The notes below the pieces were generated by a model, which was given only the letters and a program-made list of their open reading frames with translations, did not search any database and was not told the origin of the DNA. A program made the position numbers and the translations under genes. From Kapaibacterium sp044224925 (GTDB taxonomy: Bacteria > Bacteroidota > Ignavibacteria > Kapaibacteriales > Kapaibacteriaceae): DNA of 64,000 bases. Shown here piece by piece: positions 1 to 8,209 of the stretch. The first letter of the stretch is position 1. Every line of letters begins with the position of its first letter. Location of the stretch: positions 1-64,000 of the forward strand of contig JBGAJM010000003.1 in the NCBI GenBank assembly GCA_044224925.1. The letters are read 5' to 3'.

Positions 1-1250
1 ACAGAATCACGTGGTCGGATCCCATCCACATCGTGCACGTAGCGCAGTCGTGTTGTGATCGCCGTGCCACGCTCAAGCATATGTCGCCATTCTCCGAACA
101 ACTCGCAGGCCGCACCGGGTGCGGGCACGCCGTACCGACGGGTAAGCGACCAACGCACGTCGCATGCTGCCGTGAGTTCGTCCGACCGACCATGCCACTG
201 CATGCCCACGTAGATACCGGCCTCGTTGGCAACGGCGGACGCGGCCGAAAAGGTAACGGCATGTGGTGACGTGAACTTCTCGGTGAACAGACGTGGTGCG
301 ATCACCACGCGGCCGCGTACCATCGGAACATTGATGCTTGCGCTCACGGCGAGGCCGTGTTGCATGGCGGCCGCCTCCCATGAGATCTCCGACAGACCGA
401 TGAACTGCGATCCGAAGACGGAACCAACGGTCACGTCGCCATCGGTCATGGCCGCAACACCAACACAGCCGCGGGCGACCGGCCATTGCAGCATGCCGCC
501 CGGATGACCGTTCTGATCGACGAAGGCCGTGGCCGGACCGGCCTGCACACAGAGTCCGCGCAGATATCCCGTGCGCAACGTCGACGTCCACGGCGCCATC
601 CGTGCATCGTGCATGATGGCCGCACTGTTCACTACGGTAGCACCGGCAAACGATGCGCCACCGAAGACGAGACCACGTCCGCACGTGAGCCGCATATCAC
701 CCGCCATCACCGTCCATCCGTTCACCGACGTTCGAAAGGAACCGCTCAGGAATCCCTCGGCGAAGCTCTCATCGGCTGCACGCACCGTTGTGGCCGTGAA
801 GGATCCGAATGGTGTGGAGACCATCGTGCGTTGCATCATGGCGAGCGACGCATCCACGCGTGCGCGCATGAGCACACGAACGGGTACCGGCGCGGCTTGC
901 ATGGTGGCGCATGAGAACAGCATCACGCGCTGATCCGGTGACAGACACAACGAATCGGCGATGGCATCGATCGATAACGTTGAATCCCGTCGTGCAAGTC
1001 GGATCACAGCGCCTGCCGTTGTTCGCGAGAACCCCGGCAACACCAGCAGATCGGTGGCCGAGATCGAGCGCAGTGGTAACGGGTCGGCGCGAAACCGATC
1101 GACGGCGTCCAGCACGGGCTGCACATCGTCCAGCACGAGATCGTCCACCTCTCCTGCATGTGCATGCATCACCACGCAACAAAGCACAGCGAGAGCGAAG
1201 CAGCCATTCCCAACGATGCGGTGTAGCCAAGGGAGCAGCCGACGGTGCAC
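1..1250 (-). CDS. Helix-hairpin-helix outer-membrane-type protein, C-terminus beyond window
   Basis: The minus-strand frame stays open from a GTG at 1250 to the window edge, giving about 416 residues. A possible signal peptide (MHRRLLPWLHRIVGNG, then a hydrophobic run ending in HAHA) is followed by a ComEA-like helix-hairpin-helix segment of about 60 residues (LLVLPGFSRTTAGAVIRLA). After that come alternating hydrophobic/polar strands rich in Gly, Ser and aromatics, as in outer-membrane beta-barrels. HHH-plus-barrel proteins occur in Bacteroidota, but their job is not established and I do not assign one. The start is uncertain. GTG 1250 gives a signal peptide but overlaps the upstream minus-strand gene by 82 bases; the ATG overlapping that gene's stop (TGATG) would lack an export signal. 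The plus-strand frames here look like shadows. Confidence 0.65.
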   Translation of the reverse strand, partial: MHRRLLPWLHRIVGNGCFALAVLCCVVMHAHAGEVDDLVLDDVQPVLDAVDRFRADPLPLRSISATDLLVLPGFSRTTAGAVIRLARRDSTLSIDAIADSLCLSPDQRVMLFSCATMQAAPVPVRVLMRARVDASLAMMQRTMVSTPFGSFTATTVRAADESFAEGFLSGSFRTSVNGWTVMAGDMRLTCGRGLVFGGASFAGATVVNSAAIMHDARMAPWTSTLRTGYLRGLCVQAGPATAFVDQNGHPGGMLQWPVARGCVGVAAMTDGDVTVGSVFGSQFIGLSEISWEAAAMQHGLAVSASINVPMVRGRVVIAPRLFTEKFTSPHAVTFSAASAVANEAGIYVGMQWHGRSDELTAACDVRWSLTRRYGVPAPGAACELFGEWRHMLERGTAITTRLRYVHDVDGIRPRDS

Positions 1251-1924
1251 GACGTCGACGTGGGCAGCATGGCCGCGAGCCGCAATTGCATGGGTGCAGA
1301 TTCGATGCCGAAGGCAAGCGCGATCGACTCGTCGGCATAGCGCGTGTGGACGACAAGGGCGGGCATCGACGTGGCTGTGATGTGGAGTCCGGATTCCACC
1401 GTCCAGTTCGGATCGATCAGACGTGCGCACGACATGCGAACCGACGAGTTCACGGAGGTGACCATGGCGGCAAGGGTCCATGTCGAATCCACGTCGGCCA
1501 GGCACGACAGTGCCACGTCCGTCTGCAGCACCGGCGCGAATCCTTGCGCCCCTGCCACCTTCATCACGACCTCGCCGCCCACGGTCCACCGCGGTGTGAG
1601 GACGTACGAGGCAGCGGGACGGAGCACGCACTCCGTCCATCCGCCGCCCGACATGCCGGAGATCGAGCCACTGACGCATGCGGATGTGGTGCGAAGGAGC
1701 GAGGCATCGATGCGCACGGAGGACAGCTCGGCAAGACCGAATGGCGCTGGGTCGAGTCGTACGAATAGCCGGTCGGACGGCAGTGTGGCGGACAATGTGG
1801 CCACGTTCACCCCGTCCACCTGCACGAGTGCCGTCTGTGGTGTGAGTGGGAGGATGCCCGCAAGGCAGAGCGACCACGTGTGTATGTTTGTACGGCATTT
1901 CGACACCAATTCGCGGATCTTCAT
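1169..1924 (-). CDS. Hypothetical envelope protein
   Basis: About 251 residues if started at the ATG at 1924, which has AAAGG about 8 bases upstream on the minus strand. An alternative GTG at 1906 gives a cleaner signal peptide (WSLCLAGILPL core). The body is a run of short amphipathic strands ending in Phe-Val-Ala-Trp, which suggests a small barrel or a secreted beta protein. I do not recognise the family. It lies directly upstream of the helix-hairpin-helix protein and overlaps it, so the two are probably co-transcribed. Its start codon shares the four bases CATG with the start of the divergent porD gene, leaving no intergenic space. Confidence 0.55.
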   Translation of the reverse strand: MKIRELVSKCRTNIHTWSLCLAGILPLTPQTALVQVDGVNVATLSATLPSDRLFVRLDPAPFGLAELSSVRIDASLLRTTSACVSGSISGMSGGGWTECVLRPAASYVLTPRWTVGGEVVMKVAGAQGFAPVLQTDVALSCLADVDSTWTLAAMVTSVNSSVRMSCARLIDPNWTVESGLHITATSMPALVVHTRYADESIALAFGIESAPMQLRLAAMLPTSTSCTVGCSLGYTASLGMAASLSLCFVAW

Positions 1925-2831
1925 GAGAACGACCTTTCGCATCGCCTGCATCGCACTAGTGGCAGGAGCCTTGATGAACGTGACAGCGTTCGGTCAAGAG
2001 ATCATTGCCACGGTGAACGTGAACATGGACCAGATCCCGTTGGACCAACGGATGGAAGTGCAGTCGATGGCCAACGACGTGCGCACGTACCTGAACAACC
2101 AGCGCTACACGCCGGGAGAGTGGGATGGAGAGAAGATCCCGGTCGACGTGACCATCTTTCTGATGAGTCGGAACGAGAACACCTATTCGGCACGACTGGC
2201 CCTGGTGTCGAAGCGACTCGTGAACAATCAGCCCAATACCGGTGGCGCACTGCTTCGGGTCTACGATCAGAACTGGTCCTTCGACTACACACTCAATCCA
2301 ACGCTCACCTATCAGGCCATGCGGTACGATAAGTTCTCGAGCAGATTGGACTTCTATGTCCTCATGGCCATCGGCATGGACATGGACACGTATGAGGAGC
2401 TTGGTGGAACGTCGGCGCTCAAGGCCGCACAGGGCATCGCGCAGTTGGCGACAGCGGCCAACGAGAGTGCCTTCAACACGTACTATCAGCCTGGAGAGAT
2501 CACGCCCATGTCGCGCATCACGGAGTTGCTCGACATTCGGTACGCCGACTTCCGTCGACTCATCTTCGACTATCACGATGCCATCGACATCTATGGAAAG
2601 AACAAGGAGCAAGGCCGCAATGCCTTAGCGGCGGTGATCAGCGCCATTGCGAAGTTCAAGCGCGAGAAGATCTCCAACCGAAGCGTGCTCCTGCAAACGT
2701 TCTTCGATGCCAAGTATCCGGAGCTTGCCGACGTGTTCAAGGGAACGAACATCGGCACGTTGTGGGCCGACCTCGCATTCCTGGATCCGAGCAACACGCA
2801 AGTGTATGAACAAGCTCGCAATGCCAAGTAA
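1923..2831 (+). CDS. porD: PorD/DUF4835 family type IX secretion-associated protein
   Basis: 302 residues. The N-terminus is a clear signal peptide (MRTTFRIACIALVAGALMN, cleavage after AFG). The next segment (EIIATVNVNMDQIP, then VDVTIFLMSRNENTYSARL and FDYTLNPTLTYQAMRYDKF) follows the layout of the DUF4835 family, called PorD in Bacteroidota and needed for type IX secretion in species where it was tested. Other genes in this window carry T9SS sorting domains, which fits. It is expected in the periplasm or at the outer membrane. The stop overlaps the start of tadA-rsmI by 11 bases, so the downstream genes are translationally linked. The subfamily name comes from recognition, not from a database search. 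Confidence 0.75.
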   Translation: MRTTFRIACIALVAGALMNVTAFGQEIIATVNVNMDQIPLDQRMEVQSMANDVRTYLNNQRYTPGEWDGEKIPVDVTIFLMSRNENTYSARLALVSKRLVNNQPNTGGALLRVYDQNWSFDYTLNPTLTYQAMRYDKFSSRLDFYVLMAIGMDMDTYEELGGTSALKAAQGIAQLATAANESAFNTYYQPGEITPMSRITELLDIRYADFRRLIFDYHDAIDIYGKNKEQGRNALAAVISAIAKFKREKISNRSVLLQTFFDAKYPELADVFKGTNIGTLWADLAFLDPSNTQVYEQARNAK

Positions 2832-4059
2832 TCACGAACACTACATGCGCCTGGCGTTGGACGAGGCGCGAATGGCGGCAGAAGCGGGTGATGTTCCTGT
2901 AGGCTGTGTGATCGTCCACGAGGGCATGGTGGTCGGACGTGGTGGCAATGCGATCCAGCAACGGAGCGATCCAACCCGCCACGCCGAGATGGTGGCCATT
3001 GAAGATGCCGTCTCGGTGCTCGACCGGAAGTTCCTCGACGACTGTACCCTCTACGTCACGCTTGAACCGTGCGCCATGTGTGCGGGGGCCATCGTGCTCG
3101 CGCGCATTCCAACCGTTGTGTATGGTGCCTCCGATCCCAAGACCGGGGCATGTCGAAGCGTGTTCGAGATCGTCGACGATCCGCGCCTCAACCATCGTTG
3201 CATCGTGCGCACGGGCATTCTCGAAGAGGAATGCTCGACCATGCTCACGGCCTTCTTCGAGGCACGACGCGAGGGGACGACATCAGAAGACGTCGTACCA
3301 AGGGAAGAGGACACACGCGCATCGGCGCGGATCGATTCCACACGTCAACCCCTGGAACCCGCGCTCTACCTTGTTCCCACGCCCATTGGCAATCTCGACG
3401 ATATCACTCGACGTGCCGAGAACGTCCTGCGTTCGGCCGATGTGATCGCCTGCGAGGACACGCGACATACGGGATCGCTGTTGCGTCTCTTGGGCATCCA
3501 TGCTCCACGCCTCCTTTCCAACCACGACCACAACGAGCTGGAGCGAGCGTCGCTCTTCGTGCAATTGGTGCGCGAGGGAAAACGCGTGGCCCTCGTGAGC
3601 GATGCCGGCATGCCGGCCATTTCGGATCCCGGCTATCGTGCCGTGCGGGCCTGTGCGGATGCGGGCATCCCCGTGATCGCTCTGCCCGGTGCCTGTGCCT
3701 TTGTGACGGCGGCGGCGGCCAGCGGACTCCCAACGAATGCATTGTATTTTGGCGGTTTCCCGCCACAGAAGAAGGGACGGCAGACCTTCATGCGCTCGGT
3801 CCTCGAGCGTCGTGAGACCGTCGTCCTCTACGAATCACCCTTCCGTGTTGGCAAGCTACTCGACGAAGTGATCGCCCTTGGCGGTGCCACCCGTCAGGTA
3901 GTGGTGGCGCGCGAGGTCTCCAAGAAGTTCGAGGAGTATCTGCGCGGCACGGCCACCGATGTGGCCGCCACCATTGCGGCACGCGGCGGTATCAAAGGGG
4001 AATGTGTTGTGCTCCTATCCGGAGCATCATCGGAGGAGTTGGATGTTCATCTCGTTTGA
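2821..4059 (+). CDS. tadA-rsmI: Fused tRNA adenosine deaminase (TadA) and 16S rRNA methyltransferase (RsmI)
   Basis: One uninterrupted frame of 412 residues. Residues about 1-150 form a complete TadA, which converts A34 to inosine in tRNA-Arg(ACG). The zinc/catalytic motif HAEMVAI and the second zinc motif PCAMCAGAI are both present. An acidic linker of about 30 residues (TTSEDVVPREEDTRAS) leads into a complete RsmI-like domain from about residue 180 (LYLVPTPIGNLDDITRRA, IACEDTRHTG, VSDAGMPAISDPGYRAVRA). RsmI makes the 2'-O-methyl group on C1402 of 16S rRNA. The domain ends at GECVVLLSG without the longer C-terminal tail of the E. coli enzyme. Both are normally separate proteins. The start at 2821 overlaps the porD stop, and the end overlaps tmk by 17 bases. 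Confidence 0.9.
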   Translation: MPSNHEHYMRLALDEARMAAEAGDVPVGCVIVHEGMVVGRGGNAIQQRSDPTRHAEMVAIEDAVSVLDRKFLDDCTLYVTLEPCAMCAGAIVLARIPTVVYGASDPKTGACRSVFEIVDDPRLNHRCIVRTGILEEECSTMLTAFFEARREGTTSEDVVPREEDTRASARIDSTRQPLEPALYLVPTPIGNLDDITRRAENVLRSADVIACEDTRHTGSLLRLLGIHAPRLLSNHDHNELERASLFVQLVREGKRVALVSDAGMPAISDPGYRAVRACADAGIPVIALPGACAFVTAAAASGLPTNALYFGGFPPQKKGRQTFMRSVLERRETVVLYESPFRVGKLLDEVIALGGATRQVVVAREVSKKFEEYLRGTATDVAATIAARGGIKGECVVLLSGASSEELDVHLV

Positions 4060-4666
4060 AGGGATCGACGGAAGCGGGAAGTCGACGCAGCTCACGCTCC
4101 TTCGGGACGTGTTGGAAGACCGTGGACTACGCACGCTCACCGTGCGCGAGCCCGGCGCCACGGTGTTGAGCGAAGAGATCCGCTCCATCCTCCTCAGCAA
4201 CAAGCAAAGCATCACCAGTACGGCCGAGCTGCTGCTGTTCAATGCTGCCCGCGCCCAGCTCGTGGAGCGGGTGATCGTTCCGGCGCTGGAGCGCCGGGAG
4301 ATCGTGCTCTGCGATCGGTACTCCGACAGTACCACGGCCTATCAGGGATATGGTCGTCAACTCGACCTCGGTGAAGTGCGCACCTGTAACAACATCGCCA
4401 CGCGCGGCATCATGCCGAGGGTGACGTTCTTTATCGACGTGCCGTATGAGGCAGCGCAGCAGCGCATGAGCTTCCATACCACGTCGGGTGGTCCGGACCG
4501 CATGGAACGCTCCGGTCCGGAGTTCTTCGATCGGGTCCGCGCCGGCTATCTGGAGATCGCAGCCGCCGAGCCGCATCGATTTCACGTGATCGACGGTGTC
4601 CGAGACCGCGATGTCATTCACGCCGACATCGTGGCCATCGTGACCGCTGCGCTTTCCACCCCCTAA
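4043..4666 (+). CDS. tmk: Thymidylate kinase
   Basis: 207 residues. It phosphorylates dTMP to dTDP in cytosolic dTTP synthesis. The P-loop FEGIDGSGKSTQ is at residues 5-16, the DR(Y/H) motif appears as LCDRYSDSTTAYQG near residue 92, and the lid region holds a short Arg-containing segment (GGPDRMERSG). Length is typical of bacterial TMK. The start lies inside the 3' end of rsmI and has a strong ribosome-binding site (GGAGG, TTGG spacer). The gene is the last of the porD-tadA/rsmI-tmk cluster. Confidence 0.95.
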   Translation: MFISFEGIDGSGKSTQLTLLRDVLEDRGLRTLTVREPGATVLSEEIRSILLSNKQSITSTAELLLFNAARAQLVERVIVPALERREIVLCDRYSDSTTAYQGYGRQLDLGEVRTCNNIATRGIMPRVTFFIDVPYEAAQQRMSFHTTSGGPDRMERSGPEFFDRVRAGYLEIAAAEPHRFHVIDGVRDRDVIHADIVAIVTAALSTP

Positions 4667-4736
4667 GAACGCCTCCCGAAAACGTCGATTCCGTATCTTT
4701 ACGATTCCCCAAGAACCGTCCCCTCCGAGGAGCTCT

Positions 4737-7283
4737 ATGAAGTTGTTTTCTCTTGTCATCGCAGCCTGCCTGGTCACCGTCAGCGCCATTGCAGGGACCC
4801 CGTCCCGCACCGTCGACGCGCGTGCCATTCTCACGGCCCCTATGCCGTCAAAGGATGTCCGCGTCCAGAATTTTGAGCCCTATCGCTTTGCGCTGAACGT
4901 CGAGACCGCCCGTCAGGCCTTTGCCGACGGACCGACGTCGCTGCAACTCAAGAACTTCCCTTTGGCGACCATGGGTGCCCAAACGCTCGACCTCGTGCGC
5001 ACCCGTGCCGTGGTCGATGCGAACTCGAAGATCCTGGTAGGGCGGAAGGGCGGCATGAAGCCGATCACCATCGAGCCTGTGATCTCGTACAAGGGCACGA
5101 TCAATGGCGATCCCGAGACGATGGTCTCGTTGCATTACACCAAGGGCGACCTGACGGGATTCATTCAGATGGCCGATGGTCAAAAGCTGAATGTTGGTCC
5201 TGAGTATTCCACACTGTCGACGCCGCAAGCCGTCCCGCACATGGTGGTACCGGAGAGTATGCTGTTGAAGGGTAGTCAGTTCACCTGCGGTTCGGAGTTC
5301 CTTCCATCGGATCCCGCCACTGACGGTCGTCACATGTTGGAGTCCGCCCTCAAGAACGGCGAACAAGCACAGGCAGAGTACTTGCGTGAGGTCAAGCTTG
5401 CCCTTGAGGTGAATCAGGACCTTTGGGAAAAGATGCACAACCAAGGCAAGACCGACGAACAGATCATGGCCTACTTCATCAAGGTGGTCTCCTGCTTGTC
5501 ACAAGCCTACGAACAAGAAGTGGATGCAACGTTCTATGTGACCTACATCCAGATGTATACGAACGAGTTCGAAACGCCGTACTCGAACAATGGACTCGAT
5601 CCCGGCTCCTTGCTCGGAGAGTTCTCCTTGAACTGGTCGAACAACTACAACGATGTTGATCGCCACCTTGCCCACCTCTTCACCATGCAGATCCAACAAG
5701 GCGGATTGTTCATCGGTGGGATCGCCTATGGCGGTCAGTCGGGTTCGCGTCTGTGTAACAAGGGTGACCAAGGCGGATACGGTGTGAGCACGATGTTTGG
5801 AGATCAATCGCCAATGCCCGGAGATCCAACGCGTGCGAATGCCTTCACGTGGGACATCTTCGTGATCGCGCACGAAATGGGTCACAACGTTGGTGCACCA
5901 CACACGCACAACTGCTACTGGAACCCGCCGGTGGACACGTGTCAGATCCAGAGTGACAATACCGATGCTTGCTACACCACAGGCAAGCGCGCACGTCCCG
6001 GAACGATCATGAGCTACTGTCACTTGGTGAACGGCTCCACGACGCCCCTCACGTTCGGAACGAAGGTCGCCGCAAGAATGAAGCAATGGGTGGCCGGATC
6101 GTGTGCACAAGCGCCGGTGAAGGCAACCGTACGCATCACAGCGCCACGCGGGTCGCAATCATTCACGGTGAACTCCGACGTTGAAGTTGAGTGGGCATCG
6201 GCACGCGTGAGCGCGCTCACGATGCAATATTCCACCAACAACGGTGGTGCATGGACCACGGTGAAAACGGGCATCAATGCTGCCGATCGTTCCTATCTGT
6301 GGAAAGTGCCGGCCATGAACACCACGCAACTCTTGTTGCGCTTGGTGAGCGACGAAGATGCCACGGTTGCTGACACGACCCTTGCAACCTACTCTGTGAG
6401 CCTTCCGCTGTCGTTGACAGCGCCAACAGGTGGTGAGCGCGTTGCCGGTGGTTCGAAGTACACGGTCCGTTGGACCAAGACCGCAGCTGTTGGGAATTGC
6501 GATCTGTTCTATTCGACCAACGCAGGCGCTTCGTGGGAATCGATCACCACGGGAGTGTCGGGCGCATCGTTTGATTGGGATGTTCCGTCGGTGGTGACCG
6601 ATAGCGCCATGGTGCGTGTTCGTCAATCAACCGGATCCATTGAATCGGTGGGCGGAACATTCTCCATCGGAGAGCCACGCTTCTCCATGCTCATTCCCGT
6701 TACGGGCGGCAAGGTGTGCAACAACTTTGTGAATCAGTTCCGCTGGTCGGGAGATTTCATCGATCGTATCCGTATCCAATTCACCACGAACAACGGCACG
6801 AACTGGTTGAATGCGACGCAAGCCGTGTCGGTGGATATGTATCCTGGAGAGACGTTCGCTCTCTCGACATCCCTCAAGGCCGTTGCAGCCGGTACGAAGA
6901 TCCAGATGCGCGTCTTGAACGCAGCCAATACGAACACGCCACTCGCCACCTTGGACAACATCACGGTCGAAGCGTGCTCGCAAGCTGTCTCTGTTCAAGA
7001 GTCCGAAGTTGCGGAGAACGATCTTCGCATCGTGAGCGTCACGCCAAATCCTGCCGGTGCAGAGGCCATGCTCACGCTTTCCACGGCGCGTGCCCTGAAC
7101 GTGTCGGTGATGCTCGTTGATGCAGCTGGTGGATCGATCTCGCTCGTGGACAGAACAGACGTGTCCGGTAGCGGAGAGCACCTGATCCGCCTTGCACTCA
7201 ACAACGTGGCCGCAGGCTCCTATCAGCTTGTCGTTCGTGCGGGATCGGTCTCCACGACGACAACATTGAACGTCGTGCGATAA
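4737..7283 (+). CDS. Secreted reprolysin-like zinc metalloprotease with T9SS sorting domain
   Basis: 848 residues. A signal peptide (MKLFSLVIAACLVTVSAIAG) is followed by a propeptide-like region, then a metzincin catalytic domain with the HExxHxxGxxH zinc motif as HEMGHNVGAPHTH near residue 380 and the Met-turn IMSYCH near residue 423. Cysteines around the active site (NCYWNPPVDTCQ, DACYTTG) fit disulfide-stabilised M12B-type enzymes. Several Ig/Fn-like repeats follow (residues about 465-750). The last 80 residues form a type IX secretion sorting domain (VSVTPNPAGAEAMLTLS to the terminal VVR), so export to the cell surface or medium is expected. RBS GAGGAG lies 5 bases before the ATG. A weak TATCTTTA element at 4693-4702 may be the promoter. 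Confidence 0.9.
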   Translation: MKLFSLVIAACLVTVSAIAGTPSRTVDARAILTAPMPSKDVRVQNFEPYRFALNVETARQAFADGPTSLQLKNFPLATMGAQTLDLVRTRAVVDANSKILVGRKGGMKPITIEPVISYKGTINGDPETMVSLHYTKGDLTGFIQMADGQKLNVGPEYSTLSTPQAVPHMVVPESMLLKGSQFTCGSEFLPSDPATDGRHMLESALKNGEQAQAEYLREVKLALEVNQDLWEKMHNQGKTDEQIMAYFIKVVSCLSQAYEQEVDATFYVTYIQMYTNEFETPYSNNGLDPGSLLGEFSLNWSNNYNDVDRHLAHLFTMQIQQGGLFIGGIAYGGQSGSRLCNKGDQGGYGVSTMFGDQSPMPGDPTRANAFTWDIFVIAHEMGHNVGAPHTHNCYWNPPVDTCQIQSDNTDACYTTGKRARPGTIMSYCHLVNGSTTPLTFGTKVAARMKQWVAGSCAQAPVKATVRITAPRGSQSFTVNSDVEVEWASARVSALTMQYSTNNGGAWTTVKTGINAADRSYLWKVPAMNTTQLLLRLVSDEDATVADTTLATYSVSLPLSLTAPTGGERVAGGSKYTVRWTKTAAVGNCDLFYSTNAGASWESITTGVSGASFDWDVPSVVTDSAMVRVRQSTGSIESVGGTFSIGEPRFSMLIPVTGGKVCNNFVNQFRWSGDFIDRIRIQFTTNNGTNWLNATQAVSVDMYPGETFALSTSLKAVAAGTKIQMRVLNAANTNTPLATLDNITVEACSQAVSVQESEVAENDLRIVSVTPNPAGAEAMLTLSTARALNVSVMLVDAAGGSISLVDRTDVSGSGEHLIRLALNNVAAGSYQLVVRAGSVSTTTTLNVVR

Positions 7284-7305
7284 GCACACATCAAGGGGAC
7301 GCACT

Positions 7306-8208
7306 GTGAGCTTGTTCAATAAGGTGGTCGTTGCGACCCTTCCGTTCATTCCGAAAAGTATCGTGAAGATCGTGGCCGGGCGATACATCGCCGGGCCACG
7401 ACTCGACGATGCCGTGGCCTGCACACAGGCGTTGATGAAGAAGGGTGCTGCCAGCACCATTGATGTGCTGGGTGAGTTCGTGAGCGACCGAGCTCGAGCC
7501 GTGCACGAAACGGCCATGGCCTCTTCGGTGATCGATGCGATCGAGCGCAATGCCTTGCATTCCTACTTGAGCGTGAAGCCAACATCGCTCGGACTCGATA
7601 TCGATCGCGACTTCGCCTTCGAGAACATCACATCACTCGTCTCCAAGGCACGCACACTTGGACTGTTCGTGCGGATGGACATGGAGAACACGCCGTATAC
7701 CGACGTGACGCTCGACTTCTATCGACGACTTCGAGCTCTGGGCTATGACAATGTAGGCGTGGTGATCCAGGCCTATCTGCATCGGTCCGCAGCGGACATT
7801 CGATCGCTTCTTGACTATCAACCTAGCGTCCGCCTCTGCAAGGGCATCTACGTCGAAGACGCCTCGGTGGCCATCAAGGATGCCGACGAGATCCGCGCGA
7901 ACTATCGCTCCCTCGCACGTCTGCTGGTGGACGGAGGCGCGAAGCCACACTTCGCAACGCACGACGAATCCCTCATCTCCGATGCAGAGGCACTCGTTCG
8001 CGAGCGTTCCTTGTCGCCGGATCGATACGAGTTTCAAATGCTGCTGGGAGTGCGTGAAGACCGACGTGACGCCCTGCTCCGTGCAGGTCACACTGTGCGC
8101 ATCTATGTTCCCTTTGGAGAGGATTGGTACGGATATAGCACCCGACGCTTGAAGGAAAATCCGCAAGTTGCCGGCTACGTTGCCAAGGCCATCTTCACAG
8201 GAAAGTAG
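7306..8208 (+). CDS. Proline dehydrogenase, single-domain
   Basis: 300 residues, GTG start with RBS AAGGGGA. This is an FAD-dependent PRODH barrel that oxidises proline to pyrroline-5-carboxylate, the first step of proline catabolism. Diagnostic stretches are LSVKPTSLGL, FVRMDMENTPYTD, VVIQAYLHRS, RLCKGIYVE and HFATHDE, then FQMLLGVRED and VRIYVPFGEDWYGYSTRRL. The length matches stand-alone bacterial PRODH rather than the bifunctional PutA. The partner pyrroline-5-carboxylate dehydrogenase is not in this window. The next gene starts one base after its stop. Confidence 0.9.
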   Translation: MSLFNKVVVATLPFIPKSIVKIVAGRYIAGPRLDDAVACTQALMKKGAASTIDVLGEFVSDRARAVHETAMASSVIDAIERNALHSYLSVKPTSLGLDIDRDFAFENITSLVSKARTLGLFVRMDMENTPYTDVTLDFYRRLRALGYDNVGVVIQAYLHRSAADIRSLLDYQPSVRLCKGIYVEDASVAIKDADEIRANYRSLARLLVDGGAKPHFATHDESLISDAEALVRERSLSPDRYEFQMLLGVREDRRDALLRAGHTVRIYVPFGEDWYGYSTRRLKENPQVAGYVAKAIFTGK

Positions 8209-8209
8209 T

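Noticed and set aside
226..933. Plus-strand open frames near the left edge
   Set aside because: The minus-strand frame here carries a helix-hairpin-helix and barrel-like pattern and is open to the edge, while the plus frames look random.
3290..3360. Assembly frameshift joining tadA and rsmI
   Set aside because: The linker frame is continuous, both domains are undamaged, and no internal RBS plus start precedes the RsmI domain. Only reads could settle it fully.
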